Source: an uncultured Granulosicoccaceae bacterium (GTDB taxonomy: Bacteria; Pseudomonadota; Gammaproteobacteria; Granulosicoccales; Granulosicoccaceae). Taken from it: a stretch of DNA of 64,000 bases. The notes under the pieces are model-generated. The model was not told the DNA's origin and did not search any database. It saw nothing but the letters and a program-made list of their open reading frames with translations. Shown here one piece after another: positions 43,521 to 53,433 of this stretch; the stretch's first letter is position 1; each line of letters starts with the position of its first letter. A program made the position numbers and the translations under genes. The DNA lies in contig CALHOU010000078.1 in NCBI GenBank assembly GCA_938035945.1, positions 1 to 64,000 of the forward strand, read 5' to 3'.

Positions 43521-45428
43521 TTACTCTTCGATTGATACATCCGCTTTTTCGCGCAGATTGGCGATTATGGCAGCCAGTTCTGCTTGCCCTAAACCCGCAT
43601 TCACGATTTGCGCAGTATCAGCCTCTTCATCTTCGGCAGGCTCCGGTGTGTTCACCGCCTTTAAGGCGTAAGCGACCTTGTCGCCATTTTGCATAGTGAC
43701 TGATTTCACCAGAACTTTACCTTCTGCAGGTTTTGCCAGTGCGAAAATTTCGCTAACAGCCGATTGGTCTAGAACGGCGGATTGTCGACTTAACACTTCA
43801 TTTGACGTGGCTTGCGCATTCGGGTCGTCTTTGGCCACTTTGGATACTGGCGTACCTTTAAGCATAAGCGATACCGCTTGCTTGGCAGACTCATCCAAGA
43901 CTGTCGCAGCACCATCACGCTTTAACTGTAGCGTTATCTCTTCAGACACATCTTCAAGCGCTTTTGGTCGAGGACCTTCATGTTCCAAAACACGAAGCGA
44001 CAAAACATGGCCAGGGCCAATTTCAATTAAGTCTGAGTTATTGCCGTTATCAACCACATCGTCACTAAACGCTGCAGCCATCACTTGAGGGTTAGCAAAC
44101 AATGGATTGTCTTGTGTATCAACATCAATCCAATCAGTGGATTGTACTTCCACATTGGCAGCATCTGCCGCGACGTCTAGTGTTTCAGGATCGCTGGCAA
44201 TGTTTTCTTCCATCGCAGTTTGCAGCTCAAGGTATTCAATATCCGCTGCGTTGTTTTGCAATAGCGATACGATGTCGTCCTTGGCCTCTTCGAATGGCGT
44301 GGTCACCGCCGGCTCAAGTTTATCCAGCTTAATAAGATGAACACCTGCAGGGGTACTAACCACATCACTCACCTGACCCGATTCAGTTAAGGTCATAACC
44401 GCGTTATCGAAGGGTGTGCCAAAAACACCGGCTTCAAACAAGCCTAGGCTACCGCCAGAAAGTGAAGAACCGATATCTTCAGAGAATTCACCAGCCAATG
44501 CCGCGAAATCTTCGCCGGCGTCTATTCGTTCTTTAAGCTCTTTAAGCTGTTTAGTTTTCTCAGCGACTTTGTCCGAATCATTGACATCCACTTCTAACAG
44601 GATGTGCGATGTCTCGCGAAGCTCACGCTTGGTGATAAAGCTATTAGGGTTGTTTTTGTAGTGCGCTTCTACATCTTCTTCGCTGACTTCAATTTCAGCC
44701 GCAATATCTGATTTTTTCAACTCAATGTATTGAATTTTTGCGCGTTGTGGGAACTTGTAGTTTTCGGCGTTCTCGTCAAAGTAAGCACTAATCTCTTCAT
44801 CGGTGACTTCAATGTTCTCTAAGGCTGAGTCGATTGAGTAGCGAACGTAGTCGATTGTACGCGTTTGATTGCTTAAGCTTTCCAAGCGCTTGCTTTCACT
44901 TGGCAGTTGAAAACTTGTTGATTCCACACCAGCTCTAAACTGCGTTAGCGCAGCGCTTGATCGTAAAGACTCTTCGTAGCTGGCAACGTTGAGACGACTA
45001 CCACGAAGTAGTTGCGCATACTTTTCTTTATCAAACACGCCTTCAGTTTGAAATTCAGGGTTACTGCGAATAGCGCGGCCCAATGTTTCATCACCGACCG
45101 CAAATTTTTGATCGGCAATAGTGTTACGTACAACGATGTCGGTAACTAAACCGTCCAGAGCTTGTTGACGAATAGCGTCATCAGGCAATAGGTTTTGTGG
45201 AATTTGCCCACCGAACATTTGACGATACTGACGCACTAAACCGTTGTAAGCACTCTCAACCTGATTCGACGTGATGGCCACACCATCGACCTCGGCAACA
45301 TCTTGATAAGCGCCACCGCCAAGATAGGAACCAATACCAACCAATGCAAAAGGAATACATATGATTGTGATCAAGGTGTACTTGATGGGCTTGGAATTAC
45401 GAACGGTTTCACGAAGATCCAATAACAT
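43521..45428 (-). CDS. ppiD: Periplasmic folding chaperone/peptidyl-prolyl isomerase PpiD
   Basis: The 635-residue protein has a short cytoplasmic N-terminus, one membrane helix (about residues 18-36, YTLITIICIPFALVGIG), and a large periplasmic part. SurA-like helical regions are at about 40-200, with DGVAITSNQVESAYNGLVRQYRQMFG as the typical opening. A parvulin domain occupies about residues 270-360 (RETSHILLEV, EDFAALAGEFSEDIGSSLSGGSLGLF, TPAGVHLIKLD). It binds proteins emerging from SecYEG. The usual hupB-ppiD adjacency is kept apart from two tRNA genes and a terminator between. Last residues DVSIEE are acidic. Complete. Confidence 0.95.
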   Translation of the reverse strand: MLLDLRETVRNSKPIKYTLITIICIPFALVGIGSYLGGGAYQDVAEVDGVAITSNQVESAYNGLVRQYRQMFGGQIPQNLLPDDAIRQQALDGLVTDIVVRNTIADQKFAVGDETLGRAIRSNPEFQTEGVFDKEKYAQLLRGSRLNVASYEESLRSSAALTQFRAGVESTSFQLPSESKRLESLSNQTRTIDYVRYSIDSALENIEVTDEEISAYFDENAENYKFPQRAKIQYIELKKSDIAAEIEVSEEDVEAHYKNNPNSFITKRELRETSHILLEVDVNDSDKVAEKTKQLKELKERIDAGEDFAALAGEFSEDIGSSLSGGSLGLFEAGVFGTPFDNAVMTLTESGQVSDVVSTPAGVHLIKLDKLEPAVTTPFEEAKDDIVSLLQNNAADIEYLELQTAMEENIASDPETLDVAADAANVEVQSTDWIDVDTQDNPLFANPQVMAAAFSDDVVDNGNNSDLIEIGPGHVLSLRVLEHEGPRPKALEDVSEEITLQLKRDGAATVLDESAKQAVSLMLKGTPVSKVAKDDPNAQATSNEVLSRQSAVLDQSAVSEIFALAKPAEGKVLVKSVTMQNGDKVAYALKAVNTPEPAEDEEADTAQIVNAGLGQAELAAIIANLREKADVSIEE

Positions 45429-45534
45429 GACGGTGTTCCGGGCTAAATTCGAAAAGTGATCATTTTAACTTGCAGCAATTGCTCCAAAACTACGGCTCTA
45501 AAACTATCGCTTCAAATATGACTTCTTGAAGCAC

Positions 45535-45562
45535 AAAAAAGGGTGCCTAAGCACCCGTTTTT
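45535..45562 (-). terminator. Bidirectional terminator after the tRNA-Val/Asp unit
   Basis: GGGTGC (45541-45546) pairs with GCACCC (45551-45556), flanked by A6 on the left and GTTTTT on the right, so it works in either direction; on the minus strand the stem is followed by six T. A second hairpin, GCTGGC/GCCAGC (45569-45586), lies just upstream on that strand. It separates the tRNAs from ppiD. Confidence 0.85.
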
Positions 45563-45598
45563 GTAAGGGCTGGCGTGATGGCCAGCTCTTGGTACCAA

Positions 45599-45675
45599 TG
45601 GCGGAGCGGACGGGACTCGAACCCGCGACCCCCGGCGTGACAGGCCGGTATTCTAACCAACTGAACTACCGCTCC
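45599..45675 (-). tRNA. tRNA-Asp (anticodon GTC)
   Basis: The minus strand folds as a cloverleaf: acceptor GGAGCGG/CCGCTCC, D-arm, anticodon loop with GTC in CCTGTCACG context, T-arm with GGTTCGAGTCC, discriminator G and encoded CCA. It follows tRNA-Val by 74 bp. Confidence 0.97.
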
Positions 45676-45749
45676 ATTTTCAGTCTGTAGGGCGGGCAAA
45701 TTAGCATAATAATCTACTAACCGTCCTACTTTTTTACTACCTAAAAACT

Positions 45750-45825
45750 TGGTGGGTGCTGAGGGGATCGAACCCCCGACCCTCGCCTTGTAAGGGCGAT
45801 GCTCTACCAGCTGAGCTAAGCACCC
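45750..45825 (-). tRNA. tRNA-Val (anticodon TAC)
   Basis: The minus strand folds as a cloverleaf: acceptor GGGTGCT/AGCACCC, D-arm GCTC/GAGC, anticodon loop CTTACAA (TAC), T-arm with GGTTCGATCC and encoded CCA. Its 5' end lies only 7 nt after the hupB stop, so it is probably cut out of a hupB transcript. Confidence 0.97.
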
Positions 45826-45832
45826 AAGCCGA

Positions 45833-46105
45833 CTAGTTTACAGTTTCTTTTAACGCTTTGCCAGCTTTAAAGCTAGGAACATTTGAAGCTGCAATCGCTA
45901 GAGGTTCACCGGTGCGAGGGTTACGCCCGGTTCTCGCTTCTCTTCTTCTAACAAGAAAAGTGCCGAAGCCAACAAGTGTCACTTGCTCGCCATCCTTCAG
46001 GGCAGCAGCGACAGAATCGAGTACAGCATCAACAGCAGTTGCTGCTTCCGTTTTAGACATGTCAGCTTTCGCTGCTACCGCATCAACAAATTCTGCTTTG
46101 TTCAT
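45833..46105 (-). CDS. hupB: DNA-binding protein HU-beta
   Basis: The 90-residue histone-like protein bends and compacts DNA as a dimer. It has the full HU pattern: MNKAEFVDAVAAKADMSKTEA helices, GEQVTLVGFGTFLVRRREARTGRNPRTGEPL with the flexible DNA-binding arm (RNPRTG), and FKAGKALKETVN at the end. It lies downstream of lon, as in Pseudomonas and E. coli, with 229 bp between. The stop is 7 nt before tRNA-Val, so the two tRNAs are probably transcribed with it. Confidence 0.97.
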   Translation of the reverse strand: MNKAEFVDAVAAKADMSKTEAATAVDAVLDSVAAALKDGEQVTLVGFGTFLVRRREARTGRNPRTGEPLAIAASNVPSFKAGKALKETVN

Positions 46106-46334
46106 TTAACGCTATCCCCACGTTTATATTTTAATCAAAAATGAAAAACCGCCGCGAAATCGCACCAGCCAATTCTTATAATAATACGTTATATAAGGCC
46201 ATAAACCCACTGTTTTAGCGGGTTACAGCCTGTGAATTCTCGGTCGATCAATGCAAAACAATCGAATCGACCTAATACTTCTAGACCTCAGAATCGGACT
46301 TGGCAAGGCCAATATCGCGATTTCTTCACATCTC
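46106..46334. other. lon-hupB intergenic region, AT-rich
   Basis: This 229-bp gap holds no convincing reading frame. It has AT-rich stretches at 46122-46145 and 46171-46198 with several TATAAA/TATTAT-like hexamers on the minus strand that could form the hupB promoter, but I cannot pick one pair of elements with confidence. No strong terminator for lon is seen. Confidence 0.4.
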
Positions 46335-48782
46335 TCAGTGATGGCGAATGCCGCCGACATCCCCTTTCTCGGCACCGTCTGACCCTGATTTGACCTTTTC
46401 ACCTATGGCTGTCGCTTCGCCTGAGGGAGCAGATGCAAGCGCAAGATCGAGAACTTCATCAATCCATTGCACCGGGTGGATGTCCAAACCGGCCAGAATT
46501 TCGTCAGATATCTCGGTTAAATCCTTCTTATTTTCCAACGGAATAATCACGGTTTTTACACCACCTCTCTGAGCAGCAAGGAGTTTTTCCTTCAGACCAC
46601 CAATCGGTAGCACCTCTCCTCGCAAGGTGATCTCACCCGTCATGGCCACATCGGCCTTCACAGCCACTTGGGTTAGCGATGACACTAAGGCCGTGCACAT
46701 ACCAATACCCGCGCTCGGACCATCTTTAGGTGTAGCCCCTTCCGGCACGTGTACATGTAAATCATTCTTTTCGTGAAAATCTTCGCTTAGCCCAAGTGCA
46801 GCTGCTCGACTTCGAACCACCATCATCGCAGCCTGTATAGACTCCTGCATAACATCGCCGAGCTTACCGGTATAGGACAGCTTTCCCTTACCCGGCACGA
46901 TGGCCGATTCAATGGTGAGTAGTTCACCACCCACTTGAGTCCAGGCCAAACCAGTCACCTGACCAATCTGATTGTTCTCTTCTGCGCGACCAAAACGAAA
47001 ACGTTCGACACCTAGATAGTCAGCAACATTAGACTCACTGACCACTATTTTTTCTGCCGCATCGTCGTGCATCACTTCACGCACAACCTTTCGACACACC
47101 TTACTTATTTCTCTTTCTAAACTTCGCACACCAGCTTCGCGTGTGTACGACCGAATCATCGACATCAAGGCACTGTCTTGGATGAGAAGCTCACTACTAT
47201 CAAGCCCGTTATCCTTCATTTTGCGCGGCACAAGATAACGCTCGGCAATATTGAATTTTTCAAGTTCTGTATAACCTGGAATTCGAATCACTTCCATACG
47301 ATCAAGTAGCGGCTCTGGAATATTCATGGTGTTCGCAGTAGCGACAAACATGACATCTGACAGATCGAATTCAACTTCCAGATAATGATCGGTAAAGGTA
47401 TGGTTTTGTTCAGGATCGAGCACCTCTAAAAGGGCCGACGAGGGATCGCCGCGCATATCCATCGACATTTTATCGATCTCATCGAGCAAAATTAATGGAT
47501 TACGCTTTCCAACCTTCGCAAGGTTTTGCACAATCTTACCCGGCATCGATCCGATATAAGTGCGTCGATGCCCGCGTATTTCAGCTTCATCGCGTACGCC
47601 ACCCAAGGCCATACGGCTAAATTTTCGGCCCGTGGCTCGGGCAATGGACTGACCCAACGATGTTTTACCCACACCTGGGGGACCAACCAAACACAGAATT
47701 GGCCCTTTGGCTTTTTTCACCCGGCTTTGCACTGCAAGGTATTCAAGAATGCGCTCTTTAACTTTTTCGAGACCGTAGTGATCGTTCTCTAAGGTTTCTT
47801 CTGCATCAGCCATGGATTTAATGAGCTTGGATTTTTTCTTCCAAGGCAAGCCGACCAAAGTATCAATATAGTTGCGCACCACTGTCGCTTCGGCCGACAT
47901 TGGTGACATCATCTTCAGCTTGTTAAGCTCGGTGTTAGCTTTCTTGCGTGCTTCTTTTGATAAACCTTTCTTCTCTATTTTCTTGGCAAGATCTTCCAGC
48001 TCATTAGGAACATCATCCATCTCACCAAGCTCTTTTTGAATGGCTTTCATTTGCTCATTCAAATAGTATTCGCGCTGACTTTTTTCCATCTGTTGTTTAA
48101 CACGGCCACGCACGCGTTTTTCAACTTGCAGCAAATCAAGTTCCGATTCCATTAAGCTCAGTAAATGCTCAAGGCGCTCTGATGCATTGAAGAGTTCAAG
48201 AATCTTTTGCTTCTCTTCAACCTTTAATGACATTTGCGCAGCAATCATATCAGCCAGCCGATCGGCCTCTTCAACACCGGCAATCGAACTCAAAATTTCC
48301 GGTGGAACTTTCTTGTTCATTTTGACGTATTGATCGAACATGCTGGTCACTGAACGAATGAGCATGTTGGTTTCTTTCGCATCGTCACTATCACTTTCAC
48401 TTTGCGGCTGCGTGTAACGTGCACTGAAAAAACCACCGTCTTGAAATTCTGTGTCGGTGAGTTGAACGCGCTGCTGCCCTTCGACCAGCACTTTAATTGT
48501 GCTGTTAGGTAATTTAAGCAATTGCAATATGGTGGCGACGGTACCAACACGATGGATATCGTCTGGACCAGGCTCATCGATAGCGGCACTGGTTTGCGCA
48601 GCCAGAATAATGCGCTTGTCTTTCGACATAGCCGCATCGAGCGCTTCTATGGATTTATCTCTACCAACAAACAACGGAATAACCATATGCGGATAAACCA
48701 CAACATCGCGAAGTGGCAATACCGGCAATAGCTCATCGTGCTGACCAGTGAGTTCTTGTGAATCTGTATCTGTATCTGACAC
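46335..48782 (-). CDS. lon: ATP-dependent protease Lon
   Basis: The 815-residue cytoplasmic AAA+ serine protease degrades misfolded and regulatory proteins. Domains in order: N-terminal substrate-binding domain (about 18-210, opening [24 protein letters not shown]), coiled-coil region, AAA+ module with Walker [16 protein letters not shown] and Walker [10 protein letters not shown], and the C-terminal protease with the Ser-Lys dyad (Ser in [10 protein letters not shown], Lys in [14 protein letters not shown]). Start is GTG with AGGA 9 nt upstream. It has its own promoter candidate and is separated from clpX by a terminator. The tail after about residue 790 is low-complexity and not conserved. 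Confidence 0.97.
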   Translation of the reverse strand: MSDTDTDSQELTGQHDELLPVLPLRDVVVYPHMVIPLFVGRDKSIEALDAAMSKDKRIILAAQTSAAIDEPGPDDIHRVGTVATILQLLKLPNSTIKVLVEGQQRVQLTDTEFQDGGFFSARYTQPQSESDSDDAKETNMLIRSVTSMFDQYVKMNKKVPPEILSSIAGVEEADRLADMIAAQMSLKVEEKQKILELFNASERLEHLLSLMESELDLLQVEKRVRGRVKQQMEKSQREYYLNEQMKAIQKELGEMDDVPNELEDLAKKIEKKGLSKEARKKANTELNKLKMMSPMSAEATVVRNYIDTLVGLPWKKKSKLIKSMADAEETLENDHYGLEKVKERILEYLAVQSRVKKAKGPILCLVGPPGVGKTSLGQSIARATGRKFSRMALGGVRDEAEIRGHRRTYIGSMPGKIVQNLAKVGKRNPLILLDEIDKMSMDMRGDPSSALLEVLDPEQNHTFTDHYLEVEFDLSDVMFVATANTMNIPEPLLDRMEVIRIPGYTELEKFNIAERYLVPRKMKDNGLDSSELLIQDSALMSMIRSYTREAGVRSLEREISKVCRKVVREVMHDDAAEKIVVSESNVADYLGVERFRFGRAEENNQIGQVTGLAWTQVGGELLTIESAIVPGKGKLSYTGKLGDVMQESIQAAMMVVRSRAAALGLSEDFHEKNDLHVHVPEGATPKDGPSAGIGMCTALVSSLTQVAVKADVAMTGEITLRGEVLPIGGLKEKLLAAQRGGVKTVIIPLENKKDLTEISDEILAGLDIHPVQWIDEVLDLALASAPSGEATAIGEKVKSGSDGAEKGDVGGIRHH

Positions 48783-48847
48783 TCGTAAATTCCTAAGTAC
48801 GTTAGTTGAGACACATGGCAGGTACCATGCGTTTTAGCATACACGAC

Positions 48848-48875
48848 AACATAGTTGCGTAAACTCGAAATTCAA
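48848..48875 (-). promoter_or_regulatory. Candidate lon promoter
   Basis: On the minus strand TTGAAT (48875-48870) and TATGTT (48853-48848) are spaced by 16 bp, about 65 bp upstream of the lon start. The -35 region also reads CTTGAA, the sigma-32 consensus -35, but the matching heat-shock -10 (CCCATNT) is not evident. Confidence 0.4.
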
Positions 48876-48972
48876 GGATTTACGGAAAACTACCATTTGA
48901 AATGGGGTGTTGAATACCTTAATGGATGTGTGGGTATTAAACGGTCATGATAAAAATAGAGCTTATCAAACG

Positions 48973-48999
48973 AACAAACCCGACATGGTCGGGTTTGTT
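48973..48999 (-). terminator. Strong hairpin after clpX
   Basis: A perfect 12-bp stem, AACAAACCCGAC (48973-48984) with GTCGGGTTTGTT (48988-48999), and a 3-nt loop, 57 bp after the clpX stop. The U-rich part is inside the distal arm, as in many bidirectional terminators. Confidence 0.75.
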
Positions 49000-49055
49000 G
49001 ATACTGCATTGATTATGTGCCGACGACTCTCACAGTAGAGCGCCAGCGGCGAAGC

Positions 49056-50348
49056 TTAGTCGTCGGATGCAGCCCGACGATAGTTCTCTTCTTCAATCAC
49101 TTTCTCTTGACCTTCGAGCAACAGGTACGGCTTACACTCACCGCGAACGACCGCACCGTCAAGCACAACCTTCTTAACGTTTTCTAGTCGAGGCAACTCG
49201 TACATGGTTTCAAGCAAAACGTTTTCTAGAATGGTTCGTAAACCACGCGCACCCGTTTTTCTTTCTAGCGAGCTCTTTGCCACAGCTTGTAGGGCATCTT
49301 TTCGGAATTCAATATCAACATCTTCCATTGATAACAACTTTTCGTATTGCTTTGTGATCGCATTTTTAGGTTCAACCAAGATACGCACCAGCGCTTCTTC
49401 ATCGAGTTCTTCAAGCGTTGCAACAACGGGTAGACGCCCAACAAATTCAGGAATCAGACCAAATTGGATTAAATCTTGCGCTTCCACATCGAGCAACATT
49501 TCGCCAATGTTCTTGCTGTCGTCTTTTGATTTCACTTCAGCAGCAAAACCAATACCACCTTTTTCAGATCGCTCTTGAATAATTTTTTCTAAGCCTGCAA
49601 ACGCTCCACCACAAACAAACAAAATGTTTGACGTGTCCACCTGTAGAAATTCTTGTTGTGGGTGCTTTCGACCACCTTGAGGGGGCACTGAGGCAACTGT
49701 GCCTTCAATCAGCTTGAGCAATGCCTGCTGAACACCTTCACCTGATACGTCACGAGTGATAGATGGGTTGTCTGATTTACGAGAGATTTTATCGATTTCA
49801 TCGATGTAGACGATACCGGTCTGTGCCTTTTCTACATCGTAGTCACATTTTTGTAATAGCTTTTGAATAATGTTTTCAACATCTTCACCCACATAACCTG
49901 CTTCGGTAAGCGTGGTGGCATCAGCAATAGTGAACGGCACATTCAATGTACGCGCCAAGGTTTCAGCGAGCAACGTTTTACCCGAGCCCGTTGGACCAAT
50001 GAGCAGTATGTTGCTTTTTGCTAACTCAACATCACCTTTTTTATCTTTGTATTCCAGACGCTTGTAGTGGTTATAAACAGCAACGGCGAGAATTTTCTTC
50101 GCTGTGCTCTGACCAATAACGTAAGAATCAAGAAGATCGTTGATTTCGTGTGGTTTGGGAAGAGAACTATCATCGGTATCCAGCTGCTCCTGCATTTCCT
50201 CTGTAATGATGTCATTACACAGGTCAACGCATTCGTCGCAGATGAACACAGACGGACCTGCGATCAGCTTCCGCACTTCATGCTGACTTTTACCGCAAAA
50301 AGAGCAGTACAGCAGCTTGCCGTCTTCTTTTTTATTGTCTTCGCTCAT
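49056..50348 (-). CDS. clpX: ATP-dependent Clp protease ATP-binding subunit ClpX
   Basis: The 430-residue AAA+ unfoldase feeds substrates to ClpP. The N-terminal zinc domain has the four Cys ([11 protein letters not shown] and CDECVDLC). The AAA+ module has Walker [16 protein letters not shown], Walker [11 protein letters not shown], the pore loop GYVGEDVE, and the IGF tripeptide (in [10 protein letters not shown]) that docks on ClpP. Sensor region [19 protein letters not shown] follows, and the C-terminal domain includes [13 protein letters not shown]. Complete, usual length. It follows clpP by 134 bp on the same strand. Confidence 0.97.
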   Translation of the reverse strand: MSEDNKKEDGKLLYCSFCGKSQHEVRKLIAGPSVFICDECVDLCNDIITEEMQEQLDTDDSSLPKPHEINDLLDSYVIGQSTAKKILAVAVYNHYKRLEYKDKKGDVELAKSNILLIGPTGSGKTLLAETLARTLNVPFTIADATTLTEAGYVGEDVENIIQKLLQKCDYDVEKAQTGIVYIDEIDKISRKSDNPSITRDVSGEGVQQALLKLIEGTVASVPPQGGRKHPQQEFLQVDTSNILFVCGGAFAGLEKIIQERSEKGGIGFAAEVKSKDDSKNIGEMLLDVEAQDLIQFGLIPEFVGRLPVVATLEELDEEALVRILVEPKNAITKQYEKLLSMEDVDIEFRKDALQAVAKSSLERKTGARGLRTILENVLLETMYELPRLENVKKVVLDGAVVRGECKPYLLLEGQEKVIEEENYRRAASDD

Positions 50349-50482
50349 GCTTTTCTAAACCCTTGCCTTCACAACACCTTGCCGTGTTTTTCGTGACATT
50401 TCAAGAGGGTGTTTATACCCTTCCACCATTGTTGATGAGACGTTCACATCTCAGGTGAAACATACGTCACATGCCCCTGTTA

Positions 50483-51196
50483 TCAGGAGTCTTTTCCAGT
50501 CTGGTCGCCATTTTGCGCACCCGTACCACTACTGGCTACATCGAGCTCTTCTGTGCGCGTATGAACAATTCTGTCTACTAGCCCATAGGCCAGTGCGTCT
50601 TCTGCGGTCATGAAATTATCCCGCTCTGTATCAGCTTGTACCTTTTCAGGGGTCTGATTACAGTGTTTGGCCATTAACTGGTTCATACGCTCCTTCATTG
50701 CAAGAATTTCTCTCGCATGTATATCTATGTCGGTAGCTTGACCCTGAAATCCAGCCGAAGGCTGATGAATCATGACTCGCGAGTTCGGTAATAAGAACCG
50801 CTTCTCAGGAGCGCCGGCTGCGAGCAGGAATGCGCCCATGCTTGCTGCCTGACCAATACACAATGTGCTCACCGGTGGCTTGATGAACTGCATAGTGTCG
50901 TAGATGGCCATGCCAGCCGTTACCGACCCACCTGGCGAATTAATGTACAAGGAAATTTCCTTATCCGGGTTTTCAGATTCGAGAAACAACAGTTGAGCGA
51001 CAATTACATTTGCCATGTAGTCTTCAACTTGACCGACCATGAAAATCACGCGCTCTTTGAGCAAACGCGAATAGATATCGAACGAGCGTTCTCCGCGCGG
51101 AGTCTGTTCGATAACCATTGGAACCATAACGTTAGCGGAAACATCCGGAGCTGCGCCGCCTGGTACTGTTGATGATGGTGTAAAACCAAAACTCAT
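50483..51196 (-). CDS. clpP: ATP-dependent Clp protease proteolytic subunit ClpP
   Basis: The 237-residue serine protease forms the double-ring chamber used with ClpX and ClpA. The catalytic triad is visible: Ser in [14 protein letters not shown], His in [14 protein letters not shown], Asp in [31 protein letters not shown] and [20 protein letters not shown] complete the signature. E. coli ClpP has 207 residues; this one has a longer N-terminus and an extra C-terminal tail ([17 protein letters not shown]) not known to be conserved. I prefer ATG 51196 to a TTG two codons upstream. It lies 35 bp after tig, so tig-clpP is probably one unit. Confidence 0.97.
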   Translation of the reverse strand: MSFGFTPSSTVPGGAAPDVSANVMVPMVIEQTPRGERSFDIYSRLLKERVIFMVGQVEDYMANVIVAQLLFLESENPDKEISLYINSPGGSVTAGMAIYDTMQFIKPPVSTLCIGQAASMGAFLLAAGAPEKRFLLPNSRVMIHQPSAGFQGQATDIDIHAREILAMKERMNQLMAKHCNQTPEKVQADTERDNFMTAEDALAYGLVDRIVHTRTEELDVASSGTGAQNGDQTGKDS

Positions 51197-51231
51197 GGTC
51201 AATTTCTCTTATTTATTTTTCGGTTACTTTA

Positions 51232-52551
51232 TTATTCGGTCGCCGAATCCGCATTCGGCGGATTCATCATGTCCTGAAAACTGCGTTTTTCTTCTGTAAC
51301 TGTAGAAGCATCTAGCACTTTCGCTGTTACAGCTTCTTCAAGTACCAAACCTTCTACGTTTCTCAACATTTCAGGATTACTATAATAGTAGTCGATTACT
51401 TGCTGAGGGTCCTGATAGGAACTTGCCATGGTTTCAACTTGACCACGTACCGCTGCCGCATCAGCTTTTATCTCAGACTTCTGCACGATTTCGCCAACAA
51501 CCAGCCCCAAACGAACACGCCTTTGCGCTTGCTCGGCGAAAAGCTCATCGCCCAAAAATGATGCATCAGCATCCCCAGGCATTTGCTGCATCATTTGTTC
51601 CTTTTGGCGACCAATTTCTTCTTTCACCAATGCTTCTGGAATATCGATCGGGTTTAGCTCAAGTAACCCATCCATAATCTGGGTCTTTACTTCATTATCA
51701 ACCCGCTGCTTCAATTCTCTTTCCATGTTCTTGGTTATATCGGCCTTCAGGCTCTCAAGCGTACCGTCCTCTATACCAAAACTTTTAATCAGCTCCTCAT
51801 TCAGCTCAGGTATGAACGATTCCTTGACCTCGTGCACGTTTATATCGAACTCAGCCGCCTTTCCAGCCAGGTGTTCTGCCTGATAATCTTCCGGAAATGT
51901 GATCTGGATGGTTTTTGAGTCCCCTGCAGAAAGGCCGATCAGCTGCGCCTCAAAACCTTCAATCATGGCGCCAGAACCCAGAACCAATGGGGCTTTTTCG
52001 GCTTTTCCACCTTCAAACTCTTCACCGTCAATTCTGCCAGTAAAGTCGATGATAATTTGGTCATCATCCGCTGCCGCCCGCTCGACAGCGGTGTAATCGA
52101 CACGTTGCTTTTGCAGCGACTCGATCATTTCGTCGACGTCTGAATCTTCGATACTGACCATCGGCTTGGTAACGGTGATTTTGTCATTGAACACAGGCTC
52201 AAACTCGGGATAAACCTCGAACGTGGCTATGTAACTAAAGCCATCTGCACCGTTATCTTTTTCATCTTCCGGAGCGATTTCTGGTTGACCTGCTGGACGC
52301 AATTTTTCCTGCTGAACCGCATCGTAGAAAGACTGGTTGATAAGCGAACCCAATACTTCCGAACGCACTTGCGGTTCGAAGCGTTTCTTGAGGACGTTGA
52401 ATGGAACCTTACCAGGTCGAAAACCATTCATTCTTGTGGTTTTACCCAAGGATTGAAGGCGCTCAGTTACGGCGCTATTAATATCTTCAGCCGGTAGCGC
52501 AATAGTCATTTTGCGCTGGAGTCCTTGGGTAGTTTCTACGGATACTTGCAT
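51232..52551 (-). CDS. tig: Trigger factor (ribosome-associated chaperone)
   Basis: The 439-residue protein binds the ribosome exit tunnel and shields emerging chains. The N-terminal ribosome-binding domain has the signature GFRPGKVPFNVLKKRF (about residues 42-57). An FKBP-like PPIase domain follows (about 150-245, starting DDDQIIIDFTGRIDGEEFEGGKAEKAPLVLGSG). The C-terminal arms domain includes LKADITKNMERELKQRVDNEVKTQIMDGLLE and continues to the Asp/Asn-rich end. Typical length and order. It heads tig-clpP-clpX downstream of the four-tRNA array. Confidence 0.97.
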   Translation of the reverse strand: MQVSVETTQGLQRKMTIALPAEDINSAVTERLQSLGKTTRMNGFRPGKVPFNVLKKRFEPQVRSEVLGSLINQSFYDAVQQEKLRPAGQPEIAPEDEKDNGADGFSYIATFEVYPEFEPVFNDKITVTKPMVSIEDSDVDEMIESLQKQRVDYTAVERAAADDDQIIIDFTGRIDGEEFEGGKAEKAPLVLGSGAMIEGFEAQLIGLSAGDSKTIQITFPEDYQAEHLAGKAAEFDINVHEVKESFIPELNEELIKSFGIEDGTLESLKADITKNMERELKQRVDNEVKTQIMDGLLELNPIDIPEALVKEEIGRQKEQMMQQMPGDADASFLGDELFAEQAQRRVRLGLVVGEIVQKSEIKADAAAVRGQVETMASSYQDPQQVIDYYYSNPEMLRNVEGLVLEEAVTAKVLDASTVTEEKRSFQDMMNPPNADSATE

Positions 52552-52805
52552 GATTGCCTCAATAAACTGCGATCTTTTTCTCAGTGGTACTAACTCGCCT
52601 TATGCCCTGTAATCGCATCTAACTTTGGGGATGCAAATAGAGGTGCCACGAGCTGTCATCACTGGAGCCGGGGTGATGTGTTAATCAGCCAGTTCTAGTT
52701 GTTCAATTAAACCAATTCAAACTATCTGAGTAACACTTGAATTTGTGTGCGATTGGAAGAGAGTCGAACTTTTGTTCGAAATACTGGTTAGTTGTTTAAG
52801 TAAAG
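52552..52805. other. tRNA-Leu to tig intergenic region
   Basis: This 254-bp region carries no convincing gene. It contains a perfect hairpin TCGAAC-TTTT-GTTCGA at 52764-52779 just beyond the 3' end of tRNA-Leu (minus strand), which may mark the end of tRNA processing or weak termination, and probably the tig promoter, which I could not locate. Confidence 0.4.
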
Positions 52806-52890
<85 letters not shown>

Positions 52891-53063
52891 ATTACTACTT
52901 TACTTGTAAAAAAGTAACTAACTTATAACTGCCTATCTCTAAGGCCAATCGCATCTACTGGCCTGTGATTATAGCGGAACCGAACTCATAGATGAGCAGT
53001 AACGCTATACAGATAGGGCACTTCTAGCAAAAAAATTTCAAGCTACATTCCCTACTGGGGAAG

Positions 53064-53140
53064 TGGGGCGAGCGACGGGGATTGAACCCGCGACCACGGG
53101 AATCACAATCCCGCGCTCTACCAACTGAGCTACGCCCGCC
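53064..53140 (-). tRNA. tRNA-His (anticodon GTG)
   Basis: The minus-strand cloverleaf has the extra G(-1) opposite C73, typical of tRNA-His, acceptor GCGGGCG/CGCTCGC (one G-T), anticodon GTG in GATTGTGATTC, T-arm GGGTTCAATCCC and encoded CCA. Confidence 0.97.
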
Positions 53141-53184
53141 ACTGCTTGTGCTTTACGACTTTTTCGCATTTTTGAATCGAGCCA

Positions 53185-53261
53185 TGGCGCGCCCGGCAGG
53201 ATTCGAACCTGCTACCCTCGGCTTAGAAGGCCGATGCTCTATCCAAATGAGCTACGGGCGC
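53185..53261 (-). tRNA. tRNA-Arg (anticodon TCT)
   Basis: Minus-strand cloverleaf: acceptor GCGCCCG/CGGGCGC, D-arm, anticodon loop CTTCTAA (TCT), T-arm with AGGTTCGAATCCT and encoded CCA. It is the second tRNA of the Pro-Arg-His-Leu series. Confidence 0.97.
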
Positions 53262-53290
53262 ATTGGACCCGCTGTTTATTGTGAAGCTAT

Positions 53291-53367
<77 letters not shown>

Positions 53368-53390
53368 ATGCTGCGCTACACAACCCGAGA

Positions 53391-53419
53391 AGTATACGCA
53401 TCCTCGGGCTGGGGAGCAA
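53391..53419 (-). promoter_or_regulatory. Promoter of the tRNA Pro-Arg-His-Leu array
   Basis: On the minus strand TTGCTC (53419-53414) and TATACT (53396-53391) are spaced by 17 bp, followed by a C/G-rich discriminator (TCTCGGG) of the stringently controlled type. The CCCGAG (53384-53389) and CTCGGG (53403-53408) arms form an inverted repeat across the -10. Transcription would begin about 18 bp before tRNA-Pro. Confidence 0.65.
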
Positions 53420-53433
53420 CCACAAATTGCTAA

